Shown here piece after piece: positions 14,249-22,659 of a stretch of DNA of 28,195 nucleotides. The notes under the pieces were generated by a model. The model made no database searches, was not told the origin of the DNA, and was given only the letters and a program-made list of their open reading frames with translations. Numbering within the stretch: the stretch's first letter is position 1; the number at the start of each line of letters is the position of its first letter. The translations under genes were made by a program, and so were the position numbers. The stretch is from positions 1 through 28,195 of the IMG/VR virus record IMGVR_UViG_3300044613_001716. One strand, given 5' to 3'. Origin of the DNA: a virus.

Positions 14249-16655
14249 TCTTTCTGTCCTCCTTCCACTCACTAATAAGTTCTAATGATACTTTTTCTGG
14301 GAAGGTTGGAGTGTCTGGCACGCTCACCTTATAGCCAACAATTTTTCTAACAATGATGTCGCCTCGTGGCTCTAAATCGCTACCTAAACGAAGTCGAACA
14401 AACTCATCATCAATAATAATAGAGCACCAATCTCCTGGCAAGTAATCACCAACAACAGGGTTGATAGATCCATTTACTTCTATAGTAAAGGTTGCCTCTG
14501 GTGGTCGTGCTTCATCTAAAAATTCTTTTGCGTAGTCGTATAAGGCTGCTTCACCTGCAATAGAAGTTTGTACATCATTTTTTTCTTCAATTAAATCTAA
14601 AACTGGCCATCCACCAGCAAGCATATCTGTTGAGGTTGCCGCAGCGTATGGCTGACTTGCTTCTCCATCTAATCCATCATTGTTTCCGCTAACCCACATA
14701 CGAGTCGCTGAATCTTCAGCGTTTTCGTCTACCTTGAAATCAAGAATGTTTCCAGGGTACTCAAAAACATATTGGTCTGCGCCGAGCACACTAAGCGGAT
14801 GAACAGAGCCGATAGAACCTAAACAAGCAGTAGAGGGAACATTGTTGCCATATGACTGATATGTAAAGGTGTTAGAAGTTGGGGTTGATAAAACAACATA
14901 GGTTCCATTAAAGTTCAAACCAACATCAGCAATAACAATTTCTTCATTTACTTCTAGCCCGTGAGCGCCTTCAGTTGTCAAAGTAGCAATATTAGATGTA
15001 AGTTGCTTATTTACAACATTGATTTTTTGTGGAGGCGGGATAAAAGGAACAAATCTAAATGTACGAGTAAACTCATCGTTAGTAAAGTCGCAATCAATCC
15101 TATACTCAAAACCGTCAATATTCTTAGCAAAGTCTTCGAGGATTTCTCCAAAGTACTTCAACTCAGAGCCTCTAAAGACCTGCTGGGTTGCTCCAAGATA
15201 CTTTCCGCTCAAATTGTTAGTAGTGTCAATTCCAATACTGGAGTTAGAAGAGTATGAACCATAAGTACCAGCAACAGCCCGTGAGCCCCACTTGAGAGTT
15301 CCGCCAAAGACACTCTCTGTTGCTGCGGTGAGCGTGCTAAATAGAGTAAACTTCAAAGTCGTAGCATCTACAATACTTGACACTGTTTTTACACCGTCAT
15401 ACGCTGCATCATCTATATCAACAACAATAGTTTTTCTAGCGCTAAGTCCGTGATTTGTAGAGGTCACAAGAACAGCAGTCTTGTATGAAGCCTCACCGCC
15501 AGTTACAACGGTAGATGCAATATTAGTTACTGTTTTTGCGTATGTAAAAGTATTAGCAGCAGGGGTGGTAAGAACAGTATATGTTCCGTTGAGGTTGGAG
15601 TCCACCTTAGCAATGCTTACTTCATCTCCTGGAACTAAATTATGAGCAGCATTAGTTGTGAGAGTAACAATGTTGTTTGAGGCAAGTTTATTGGTTACAG
15701 AGTAAAGATTATTTACTATGGCTTTTGCGGTTACGTTATATGTAGAAAGACCAGATGTAGCAGCAGAAGCCACATTTGCACTACTTCCTTCTACTTGAAA
15801 TGTAAAACTTGTAGAGGTAGGTATAGATGTAATTATTCTGTATCCATCAATAGCAGCATCGACATCAATAATCTCTAAAAGTTGTCCTTCAATAAGGTCG
15901 TGAGGCAGAGATGTAGTAAGGGTTGCTAAGCCACTTGTCATAGCCTTATTTACAATTGAGTATTCAATTTCACTTGCTGGCTTAATTTCATCATTGATAA
16001 ATTGGTTATCACCAAAATCATCAGAAAGCCAGCCTAAAATATCTCGTACAACTTCGTAAGAATCAACGATAGTTCTTGCCAGTCCCGTACTTGATGGACT
16101 CAAGGCAAGAGTCGCTGCGCTAGCAAAACTAAAACTTGCTAAAGATGGAGTTGCAGTAATGGTGTGGTCTCCATTAATTGCTGGATTGAGGGACGCAACT
16201 CTTACTTTGTCTCCTATAGCAAAGCCGTGGTCTACATCTGTAAATACAGTTGCTGTACCAGATCCTGCTTGATACTTAGAACAGTAGACGCCCTCTGAGC
16301 CGTAGTAAAGAGTCTGCCAAACAGCACGGTGATAGAGGTAACTTATAAACTCTTGACCATCAATAGTCAGGGTTTTGTTTGCTGGAGAGTATGAGCGAGA
16401 CCAAATAATTCCGCCCCACACACAGACTCCGTTACGCAATACATAGAGTGCTGTCTTTCCAGGCATAGTTGTTTCATAAAGATTAAAAGAGGAAGTGGCA
16501 TCAATCATTGGAATATCGCCAGAAAATGAGCCAGCCTTGCTAAGAGCACGAGAATAGGAAACGCCAGTAAAAGGGATTTCAGCAATTACATTGTTGGTCA
16601 GCAAATCAACAGTGTAGTAGCGATAATCCGCTGGTGTTACTTCATTCGTTGCCAT
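14241..16655 (-). CDS. minor tail protein (gp37-like), with five inserted beta modules
   Basis: An 804-residue tail-tip protein. The first 120 residues (YYTVDLLTNNVIAEIPFTGVSY, SGDIPM, GKTALYVLRNGVCVWGGIIW) match the opening of Siphovirus ReqiPepy6 gp37-like minor tail proteins, which form part of the tail-tip hub in actinobacterial phages. The C-terminal part (VLDLIEEKNDVQTSIAGEAALYDYAKEFLDEARPP...GDYLPGDWCSIII) belongs to the same family. Between them lie five copies of a 63-71-residue beta module at residues 131-193, 233-302, 319-389, 390-452 and 547-613, which make it longer than usual (usual length recalled, not measured). The ATG has AAAGGAAA upstream. Confidence 0.78.
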   Translation of the reverse strand: MATNEVTPADYRYYTVDLLTNNVIAEIPFTGVSYSRALSKAGSFSGDIPMIDATSSFNLYETTMPGKTALYVLRNGVCVWGGIIWSRSYSPANKTLTIDGQEFISYLYHRAVWQTLYYGSEGVYCSKYQAGSGTATVFTDVDHGFAIGDKVRVASLNPAINGDHTITATPSLASFSFASAATLALSPSSTGLARTIVDSYEVVRDILGWLSDDFGDNQFINDEIKPASEIEYSIVNKAMTSGLATLTTSLPHDLIEGQLLEIIDVDAAIDGYRIITSIPTSTSFTFQVEGSSANVASAATSGLSTYNVTAKAIVNNLYSVTNKLASNNIVTLTTNAAHNLVPGDEVSIAKVDSNLNGTYTVLTTPAANTFTYAKTVTNIASTVVTGGEASYKTAVLVTSTNHGLSARKTIVVDIDDAAYDGVKTVSSIVDATTLKFTLFSTLTAATESVFGGTLKWGSRAVAGTYGSYSSNSSIGIDTTNNLSGKYLGATQQVFRGSELKYFGEILEDFAKNIDGFEYRIDCDFTNDEFTRTFRFVPFIPPPQKINVVNKQLTSNIATLTTEGAHGLEVNEEIVIADVGLNFNGTYVVLSTPTSNTFTYQSYGNNVPSTACLGSIGSVHPLSVLGADQYVFEYPGNILDFKVDENAEDSATRMWVSGNNDGLDGEASQPYAAATSTDMLAGGWPVLDLIEEKNDVQTSIAGEAALYDYAKEFLDEARPPEATFTIEVNGSINPVVGDYLPGDWCSIIIDDEFVRLRLGSDLEPRGDIIVRKIVGYKVSVPDTPTFPEKVSLELISEWKEDRKNA
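14817..16265 (-). repeat. five copies of FCCH-like beta module in one gene
   Basis: Copies map to about 16077-16265, 15750-15959, 15489-15701, 15300-15488 and 14817-15017. The shared pattern is NK-x-(L/A)-x-S-N-x-(A/V)-T-(L/I)-T-T, then a H-(G/D/N)-(L/F) turn, a (V/I)-x-(I/V)-(A/D)-x-V-(D/G) strand, N-G-T-Y-x-(V/I), TFTY, and N-(I/V)-A-S. The copies are diverged at DNA level but clear in protein. The pattern resembles what structure databases call the ubiquitin-activating E1 FCCH-like fold in phage proteins (recalled, not searched). Confidence 0.8.
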
Positions 16656-16683
16656 GTCACTTTTTCCTTTTGTTTTGTTGTTT

Positions 16684-17841
16684 TTAGCCTAGCCAGCCAG
16701 ACCTGTATTCAACTGTAATTTTTGAAGCCGAAGCAGAGGCTGCTCCATTGTCATAATAAAGAATTGTATTTGCGCCAGGGGAAAGAGTAACCCAGTCGTT
16801 GTAGACCTCAAGTTTTGTTCGTGCTCCAAAGTATTGACCATTGAGGTAGACAGTTCTGTTGTATGTATCAATCTCAAGTAGGTCAGGTCCATAAACAAGT
16901 GAGCCAGAGCCAGCACCGTATGCAACATTTCCTGAACTAACTTCAAAAGTAAATTGAGTAGAAATAGACTCTGAGCCAACAACACTAGCAACTATCTGCA
17001 CTCCGTCGTATGGAGCACCTAGTCCGCTAATAGTTACAGAATCTCCAGCAGTCAGCCCATGAGCCGCAGTTGTGCCGATAGTGACTAAGTTGTCTGTGAT
17101 TCCTCGGTTGTTGATAGTTTTTGTTGTCAAAGCACGAAGGGTTCCAGTAATAGTAATAAACTCTTCATTTGTTTCGTTAGAGATAACTGCTGGACCAACA
17201 ACTGGTCCTACAACTGTTATATATGTACTGACAGGGTAATCACCACTATTTGTAATAACAGCGGAGCCTGTGCGAGAAGGGCTTACTGATTTAGCAAGAA
17301 TCTCTTGTTCAAAATAGCCACTTTCATTTGCCGCATTCCACTGATACTTTATTGGGTCAGCAGCGCGAAGACCAATGGAAAACTCAGTTCTACCGCGAGC
17401 ATTGACTGTTTCAATCTTTGGCTCTCCACTGAGTCTAACCCAGCAAGCCTTAGTAGGGTTTTCATCTGTTTTTAACCATCCTCCCGAATAGACAAGGTTT
17501 GTAGCAGCAATAAATCGTGCTCTAGCAGCAGCAAGTAGGCTTGGGTTAGGTGTAAGAATTACACCCTCAAGAGTAATATCTCTAGCGTTGTAGCGACCCT
17601 TAACGTCGTAAGAGCCATCTCCCCAGCCGCGTCTGATATCTGGAACATCTGGTGCAGGGTGTTGCCACCATCCTTCAATATTTGTAATGACCCAAACAAC
17701 GCCAAACTCATCTACCCTGTTGAAAACAAACTCGTTGAGCGAGATGTCTTCCTGCAACTTCATACCTGTTAGGTGCGGTTGCGGTAGCGGAATGAGCGAG
17801 CGGTCTACATAATTATTTTCTTCCGCTTGTGTCAATGACAT
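16684..17841 (-). CDS. Dit-like minor tail protein
   Basis: A 385-residue protein that directly follows the tape measure gene and shares a single A base with its stop (TAATG), the usual position of the distal tail protein. The N-terminal domain (about 1-165) has FNRVDEFGVVWVITNIEGWW, YDVKGRYNARDITLEGVIL and RTEFSIGLRAADPIKY; this last motif is typical of Dit-type ring proteins in actinobacterial siphophages. A beta module like those in the neighbouring gene is inserted at about 243-316. The C-terminus (LLEIDTYNRTVYLNGQ, LSPGANTILYYD) is the familiar final beta sandwich of these proteins. No membrane segment. Confidence 0.78.
   Translation of the reverse strand: MSLTQAEENNYVDRSLIPLPQPHLTGMKLQEDISLNEFVFNRVDEFGVVWVITNIEGWWQHPAPDVPDIRRGWGDGSYDVKGRYNARDITLEGVILTPNPSLLAAARARFIAATNLVYSGGWLKTDENPTKACWVRLSGEPKIETVNARGRTEFSIGLRAADPIKYQWNAANESGYFEQEILAKSVSPSRTGSAVITNSGDYPVSTYITVVGPVVGPAVISNETNEEFITITGTLRALTTKTINNRGITDNLVTIGTTAAHGLTAGDSVTISGLGAPYDGVQIVASVVGSESISTQFTFEVSSGNVAYGAGSGSLVYGPDLLEIDTYNRTVYLNGQYFGARTKLEVYNDWVTLSPGANTILYYDNGAASASASKITVEYRSGWLG
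16894..17115 (-). repeat. FCCH-like beta module in Dit-like gene
   Basis: Residues about 243-316 of the Dit-like protein show VTIGTTAAHGLTAGDSVTIS, a YDGVQIVASV strand, TQFTFEV, and a final YG-rich turn. It matches the module found five times in the next gene and once in the major tail protein. It sits just before the C-terminal tail domain. Confidence 0.7.
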
Positions 17842-20800
17842 TATGCTGCTCCCCTACGAGTTGCAAAAGCAATCTGACGAGAAACTATTGCTGCTAGTTC
17901 TCTCTCGTCCATGCCTTCAGATGGATGAACATTTATAACAACTCCCTTTCCACCACCACCAGAAAGTCTGTCAATGATTGCTTTATCTCTAACTGACAAA
18001 CCTTCTGGGTCTAAAGGCTCAATACGCTCTGGTCTACCTGCTTCAGCAACACGAGCAATTACTCCGCCTGTTTGAGGGAATACAGTTCCACCTTCGGCAA
18101 AATTTGCTAAGTTAATGCGAGGTAGTTTAGGGACACTAAAGGTATTTCCGCCAATACCTGGCACCCATTTAGGGATAGTCCAACTAAGTTTACCTACAGA
18201 ATTATTCCAAGCATCTGAGATTGCGTTGATTACTCCAGTGAAAGGAGCAACAATTGATTTAATCACATTCTTGATAGCACTAAATGCTGCCGAGAAAGAC
18301 TTCTTCATAGAGTCGGCAGCACCTTCGGTGTTACCTGTTAGGAGTTGGAAGATACCCTTTACAAAGTACCACACAGCCTTGAAGGCTTCAATAATTCCAC
18401 CAATAACATAAATAACTTTTTGAATTGCTCCAGAAAGAACACCAATGGCTCTAACAAGAATAAAACTTAAAATAGGAACAAGGGTTACTGCTAAGAAGTT
18501 TCCAACGCTTTCAAAAAGTTCACCAACACTTCTAATTGATGGCATTATGCTGTCAATTGCTCCCATAATGTCATTAAAGGCTCCCTTAAGAGCACCAAGA
18601 GCGCCATCTATAAGAAGCATAAACGCTTCTCTAAGTTTTTCACTTTTTGTAAATAAAAGTACAACAATTGCAACTAAAGCGGCAATCCCTGCAACAATTG
18701 CTAAAACAGGTCCAGCACCAAGTAGCATAACAATCTTCAAACCCATAAAAGCCTTATATGCATTAAATATAACAGTGCCTAATGTTATAAATGGGGTAAT
18801 TAGTTTTACAATTCCTCCAAGAACAACTAAAAAGGCAAATTTTGCAACGCTACCAATAAGACCAATGGCTGCTAGTAGCGGCAAGACTTGAGCAGATATG
18901 TTTAATATTTTTTGACCCAAATCGCTTGCTAAAAATTCATTTATTTTTCCTAATACTTTGGAAAGAGTATCAAAAAATATTGTAATTGAGCCGCTCTCTG
19001 TAACTAAAGCGACAAATGTTGCAAACTGAATTAAGAAATTTCCAAATGATGGCAAAGAAGCATCAAGATTTTCGCCAATTTCTTGGAATATGTCTACTAC
19101 ATCATTAAGTTGAAGTAGAAAAATTCCAAGTCCTTCGTTGTCAGCCAGGCCAATAAATCCACCAAGAATATTTCCAATTAAGTCTAATAATCTAGTGCCG
19201 TTTTCAGCAGCATCTAAAAAGAAGTCTTTTAGAGGTCTTCCATCAATTTCGGTTATATTCTTAAATCTGCCAGTAACCTCTTTGAGATAGTCTAGGAAGA
19301 ACTGACCACCACTGCCTGGACCAACGTTGGCAGCAATAATTTTGCCTAGTCCGCCAAAAGTGTTTCCAATAATTTTACCTAAGTCTTTTAGGATTCCTCT
19401 AGCAGTTTGAAATTTTTCATTAAGTTTTCCAGAGGCTTCATCAGCCTTGAGGGTTTCTGTCCAACCCGCAGTTACAGCAGCAATCCACGCAGAAAATTCT
19501 TCTGTAAGAGGGCTAATGTTGTCAAGAATAATTAGCAGGTTCTCGTAAAGACTAACTAAAGCATCACCAAAATTTTTCAATACTTTGTCGTTAGATTTCC
19601 AAATTCTTTCTAGTCTTTCTAGATTCTCTCCCTTTGTTACTGCTTCAGAGAACTTTACAGCGATGTCGCCGATAACTCCGCCAGTCTCCTTAAGGAGCGG
19701 GATTAGCGCCGGGAATAATTTAGTTCTAAGATTTTCTAGAGCGGTTTCTAACTTTGGAAATAGTTCTTCACCTGCTGCTGCTTTTAAGTCTTTAAGGGCT
19801 GGTATAAAAGTGTTAACCATATACTCAGCAAATGCTCTTGCCTCTTTTGATAACTCTGCTAGAGCATCGGCGTAGGCATCTGTCGCATCTTTGTTATTTT
19901 TTATATCATCTACGGCTTCTGCCGCTTCGTCTCGTGCCTCAGTGGCACTAAGAATTGAACGTTCATTGTCTTTTATTGTTTCGTTATAAGCATTTGTAGC
20001 ATCATCTACTGACGCCAAAGCATTAACAACATTTTCTTGACCATCAATAAGGGCTTGGGGACCCTTTTTAGCAAGTTCAGCGTTCTTTGCTTCTGTCTTT
20101 TTTAAGTCATTGTTTGCATCAATGGCTTTTCTATAATTCAAATCTGCTTGAGCAAACGCCAGTTCTGCTTCTTTACGAGCACGAGAGTTTGGTGGAAGGT
20201 CAGAGACACGAGCAAGAGTTTCACGGGCTTTTTCAAGTTCAATTGCTGCTTTTTGCTCAGCAATAGCGGCATCTTCTGACTCAAAACCAATTTGTTGTAA
20301 ATCTTCAATTGCTTGTTCACGGGCTTTAGAAAGTTCTTTTTCTGCATCTGTAATTGTCTTCTTTGCTTTTACTTCTCTAGTTGCTGCATCTTCATAAGCA
20401 TTTGCTAGAGCCCTTTGTGCTTTAGTAAGCCTATCTTCTGCTTTTTCAAGTGCTTTTGCTCTGTCTGCTCCAGCCTTTTTGGCTTTACTTCCAGCCTGGA
20501 TTGCTTTACCAACTCCAGAAAATGCTAATTTAAGAGTAATCGCCGCTTGAGCAACAGCAGTAACACTTTGTGCAAGAACATAAAAAGCAGGCGCTGTCGC
20601 AGCGGCTATAACTGAACCAAGAGAGAGTAGACCTGTGCCAAGTAAACCAATAATTCCACCAAGGGCAGTTAAGGCTGGGGCAAGTGCGTATCCTGCTCTA
20701 GTTAAAGAAGTAAATCTTTCTCTAGCAGCAGTGGCTTGGCTAATAATGTTGGAAAACATACTTCTGCCATCGCCACCACGCATAAAGCCTTTTACAAAAG

Positions 20801-20927
20801 ACCTACCGACACGATCTCCAGCATTTTCACCAATACGATCAGTACCATTAAAAGCGTTTTTAATATCTTTTTCAACGCCAGTGGTGATGGCCCGAACAAC
20901 CACATATGCATCACCTACAACTGCCAC
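17841..20927 (-). CDS. tail tape measure protein
   Basis: A 1028-residue protein, the largest in the head-proximal tail module. It starts with AYVVVRAITTGVEKDI, has a long Ala/Lys/Glu coiled coil at about 145-350, and three hydrophobic stretches: about 85-140 (LTALGGIIGLLGTGLLSLG), about 700-780 (LPLLAAIGLIG through AIVVLLF) and about 830-880. The C-terminus has RVAEAGRPERIEPLDPEG, a typical tape measure ending, then a Gly-rich segment. It sets tail length; at about 0.15 nm per residue that predicts roughly 150 nm (inference). The start is GTG at 20927 with GGGAGGTGAT upstream; an ATG seven bases earlier is out of frame. It follows the assembly chaperones, as in other siphophages. No lytic enzyme domain was seen. 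Confidence 0.93.
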   Translation of the reverse strand: MAVVGDAYVVVRAITTGVEKDIKNAFNGTDRIGENAGDRVGRSFVKGFMRGGDGRSMFSNIISQATAARERFTSLTRAGYALAPALTALGGIIGLLGTGLLSLGSVIAAATAPAFYVLAQSVTAVAQAAITLKLAFSGVGKAIQAGSKAKKAGADRAKALEKAEDRLTKAQRALANAYEDAATREVKAKKTITDAEKELSKAREQAIEDLQQIGFESEDAAIAEQKAAIELEKARETLARVSDLPPNSRARKEAELAFAQADLNYRKAIDANNDLKKTEAKNAELAKKGPQALIDGQENVVNALASVDDATNAYNETIKDNERSILSATEARDEAAEAVDDIKNNKDATDAYADALAELSKEARAFAEYMVNTFIPALKDLKAAAGEELFPKLETALENLRTKLFPALIPLLKETGGVIGDIAVKFSEAVTKGENLERLERIWKSNDKVLKNFGDALVSLYENLLIILDNISPLTEEFSAWIAAVTAGWTETLKADEASGKLNEKFQTARGILKDLGKIIGNTFGGLGKIIAANVGPGSGGQFFLDYLKEVTGRFKNITEIDGRPLKDFFLDAAENGTRLLDLIGNILGGFIGLADNEGLGIFLLQLNDVVDIFQEIGENLDASLPSFGNFLIQFATFVALVTESGSITIFFDTLSKVLGKINEFLASDLGQKILNISAQVLPLLAAIGLIGSVAKFAFLVVLGGIVKLITPFITLGTVIFNAYKAFMGLKIVMLLGAGPVLAIVAGIAALVAIVVLLFTKSEKLREAFMLLIDGALGALKGAFNDIMGAIDSIMPSIRSVGELFESVGNFLAVTLVPILSFILVRAIGVLSGAIQKVIYVIGGIIEAFKAVWYFVKGIFQLLTGNTEGAADSMKKSFSAAFSAIKNVIKSIVAPFTGVINAISDAWNNSVGKLSWTIPKWVPGIGGNTFSVPKLPRINLANFAEGGTVFPQTGGVIARVAEAGRPERIEPLDPEGLSVRDKAIIDRLSGGGGKGVVINVHPSEGMDERELAAIVSRQIAFATRRGAA

Positions 20928-20949
20928 GTACCATCACCTCCCGACATTC

Positions 20950-21291
20950 TTAGCCCAGTGGGCCGTCTAATACTTTTCCAAATGGTTTTGGAGAGTTTTC
21001 ATTAATATCTGTAGCAGGAACAAACGGCTTTACTGCTGCCTTTTTTGGATCAAATGGAGTTACATCGCTGTAATCCACCTGAGACCCTAAAGGCTCTTCA
21101 GAGTAATCGTTTGAACCTCCGCCATATGTATAAGTTCTGTCATAGAACTCTTTATACATAATTTTTCTAATCTTGTTCTTTGCGTCAACTTGTTCTCCAC
21201 TAACAGCGCTAGTGTAATCTTCTTCAAATAAGACGTGTATAACGTCTAACATTTCAGAAGAAGACAACTCAGAAATCTGTAGGCCGCTCAT
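20950..21291 (-). CDS. tail assembly chaperone, downstream frame (GT-type)
   Basis: The 113-residue frame starts MSGLQISELSSSEMLDVIHVLFEED, an opening typical of the T part of actinophage tail assembly chaperones, and ends in an acidic, Pro-rich tail. The same frame is open upstream of the ATG into the previous gene and encodes a sensible extension (GLLEWAVDLWPYVNGKAL). This supports its main expression as a -1 frameshift product spanning 20950-21677. An independent start at 21291 cannot be excluded; only GGGAAAG lies upstream. It is located just before the tape measure gene, which these proteins coat during tail assembly. Confidence 0.78.
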   Translation of the reverse strand: MSGLQISELSSSEMLDVIHVLFEEDYTSAVSGEQVDAKNKIRKIMYKEFYDRTYTYGGGSNDYSEEPLGSQVDYSDVTPFDPKKAAVKPFVPATDINENSPKPFGKVLDGPLG

Positions 21292-21323
21292 TAGTGCTTT
21301 CCCGTTGACATAAGGCCAAAGGT

Positions 21324-21677
21324 CTACTGCCCACTCAAGGAGTCCCCTGGCCCCTGCGTAGGGCGGCTTGAGTATTGCTCCACTAACCAGGAAGTAAGTT
21401 CTCCTAACGTTTCTACAGTTACGATTTTTTCTGGGTCTTGTAGTAAGGCCTCAAAACGAACAAGGCTTTCTTGAATAAGTGCTTTTGCAAAAAAAGTTTC
21501 AATTAGGTTGTTTGCAATAGCGCTTTCAGCACCCGACTGGGCAGTAGCAACCATGTCCAAAAGAACTTTTCCTTGGAGTGCTGGCTTGCAGTGAAACTCT
21601 TCCCCATGGAGTTTGAAAGAAAGGGGTTCTGAAATGCTGTCACCAGCACCAAAATCCCTAAATCTCGGATTTGTCAT
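21324..21677 (-). CDS. tail assembly chaperone, upstream frame (G-type)
   Basis: A 117-residue mostly helical protein. The start (PLSFKLHGEEFHCKPALQG) and end (LTSWLVEQYSSRPTQGPGDS) match the G-type tail assembly chaperone of actinobacterial siphophages, where the WLxEQYxxRPTQ segment lies just before the frameshift. It sits directly before the T-type frame and the tape measure gene, which fits the conserved order. The ATG at 21677 has GAGGATAAAC upstream. Known homologs make a short G form and a longer GT form by -1 slippage, and the ratio matters for tail length. Confidence 0.85.
   Translation of the reverse strand: MTNPRFRDFGAGDSISEPLSFKLHGEEFHCKPALQGKVLLDMVATAQSGAESAIANNLIETFFAKALIQESLVRFEALLQDPEKIVTVETLGELTSWLVEQYSSRPTQGPGDSLSGQ
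21342..21356 (-). other. probable -1 programmed frameshift region
   Basis: In the upstream chaperone frame the codons read CAG GGG CCA GGG GAC, followed by the stop at 21324-21326. The downstream chaperone frame lies at -1 and is open through this stretch. A GGG codon at 21351-21353 preceded by G lets the peptidyl tRNA re-pair one base back, giving ...TQG then ARGLLEW. The usual actinophage slippery site GGGAAA exists only after the zero-frame stop, so it cannot serve. The exact slip base is inferred. Confidence 0.6.
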
Positions 21678-21708
21678 CTTTGTTTATCCTCGTTTCTCGT
21701 ATGTCTTT

Positions 21709-21730
21709 ATTTACTATTGGCATAGTAAAT
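21709..21730 (-). promoter_or_regulatory. AT-rich perfect hairpin before chaperone genes
   Basis: ATTTACTAT and ATAGTAAAT form a perfect 9-bp stem around a 4-base loop, within the 59-base gap between the neck gene and the chaperone gene. The stem is AT-rich and no U-run follows, so termination is unlikely. A protein-binding palindrome or a processing site is possible. Confidence 0.4.
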
Positions 21731-21736
21731 TACTAA

Positions 21737-22120
21737 CTATTTTACCAACTTTAGGTTGTCAGTAAGATAGCGATTTGCCTTTGTTCCAGGATGCATGACT
21801 GCGTGGGCATAGACCACACGGCCCCTGTTAACAAACCTAAGTACCGTTGCCCTGTTGGGAACGATTAGATGAGGCTTACTTCCCTCATGGTGAAGTAGTG
21901 CATAGTTCAATGATGAGCCAATTTTTACAAATTGACCTCTAGAATCACGAAGGTGGCGCATATGAATAGAGGAACGAAGTGCTCCAGTTCGTACTCCAAC
22001 CTGAGACTTAGCAGCAGCCTGAACTATTCTTCCTTTTTTTGCTAAATATCTTCCGACATCACCAGATGGATTATTGAGCATGAAATCTAGTTCTGCTTTT
22101 CTAATAATTACTGTTGCCAT
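21737..22120 (-). CDS. HK97 gp10-like neck / tail completion protein
   Basis: A 127-residue protein with the family signature: helix LAKKGRIVQAAAKSQVG, then VRTGALRSSIHMRH, SSLNYALLHHEGSKPHLIVP, and VMHPGTKANRYLTDNLKLV. The RTGALRxS, YAxxxHEG and HPGTKANRYL motifs are typical of HK97 gp10-like proteins, which act at the head-tail joint. It lies between the putative tail terminator and the tail chaperones, as expected. The start is one base after the previous stop and the ribosome site is weak, so coupled translation is likely. Confidence 0.85.
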   Translation of the reverse strand: MATVIIRKAELDFMLNNPSGDVGRYLAKKGRIVQAAAKSQVGVRTGALRSSIHMRHLRDSRGQFVKIGSSLNYALLHHEGSKPHLIVPNRATVLRFVNRGRVVYAHAVMHPGTKANRYLTDNLKLVK

Positions 22121-22121
22121 T

Positions 22122-22628
22122 TTATGGAATCGCCGCTGTCAATGTAAGAACTACGGTTTGAAATCCGCCTTCTGGTGCCTGAACTTCTACAGTTGCAATT
22201 ACTCCCATACCAAAACCTGACGGTTCCCAGGTATCTAATTGAGCAGCGCTGTCTAATAAAATCCAAGCATCGTATGCTGAAATCTCAGCGAAAGATTCAA
22301 TGTTGTCTGCTGATGGTGGTCTTCCATTTTGACCAACGACTGGCACTTCTCTAGAGATAGAAACGTTGATTGTCGCGCTTCGAGGGTCTTGGCAACGGCG
22401 GGGTTCTGTTGCTTCATCTCCTGGAGAGCCGACATACATCTGAATAAATGAAACAACAAGTTGTTCGCAGTCGACTGCTGGTTGTCCTAAGGTGTAATAC
22501 CTTCTAGAAGGCAAAGGCATATTGTAAGAAGCATAAGAAGAAACAACTTGGTCTAAGACTGCTTGCAAAAATACAGCAAGATTTTTAGCATTACTGCTAA
22601 CAGATGCCTTATTTATAGGTGTTGCCAC
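22122..22628 (-). CDS. putative tail terminator protein
   Basis: A 168-residue alpha/beta protein. An N-terminal helix (NLAVFLQAVLDQVVSSYASY) is followed by strands (VDCEQLVVSFIQMYVG, ATINVSISREVPVVG), a second helix (ISAYDAWILLDSAAQLDTW) and a final strand (GFQTVVLTLTAAIP). This layout and the position next to the gp10-like gene fit the tail terminator or head-tail connector family of actinobacterial phages, which caps the tail tube and joins it to the head. The start is GTG at 22628 with an AAAGAGAG site. The exact role (terminator or stopper) is not certain. Confidence 0.6.
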   Translation of the reverse strand: MATPINKASVSSNAKNLAVFLQAVLDQVVSSYASYNMPLPSRRYYTLGQPAVDCEQLVVSFIQMYVGSPGDEATEPRRCQDPRSATINVSISREVPVVGQNGRPPSADNIESFAEISAYDAWILLDSAAQLDTWEPSGFGMGVIATVEVQAPEGGFQTVVLTLTAAIP

Positions 22629-22659
22629 TTATGTCTCTCTTTCGTCTTTTACGTAAATT

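Noticed and set aside
14249-14272. GTG start for the fibre-like protein at 14272
   Set aside because: The strong GAAGGAGG site lies downstream of this GTG and is correctly spaced for the ATG at 14248.
18445-18891. 148-residue plus-strand frame opposite the tape measure gene
   Set aside because: Shadow of the Ala/Ile/Val-rich tape measure coding strand; no start signals.
21292-21323. GGGAAAG as the tail chaperone slippery site
   Set aside because: It lies after the stop codon of the upstream frame, so ribosomes in that frame never reach it.
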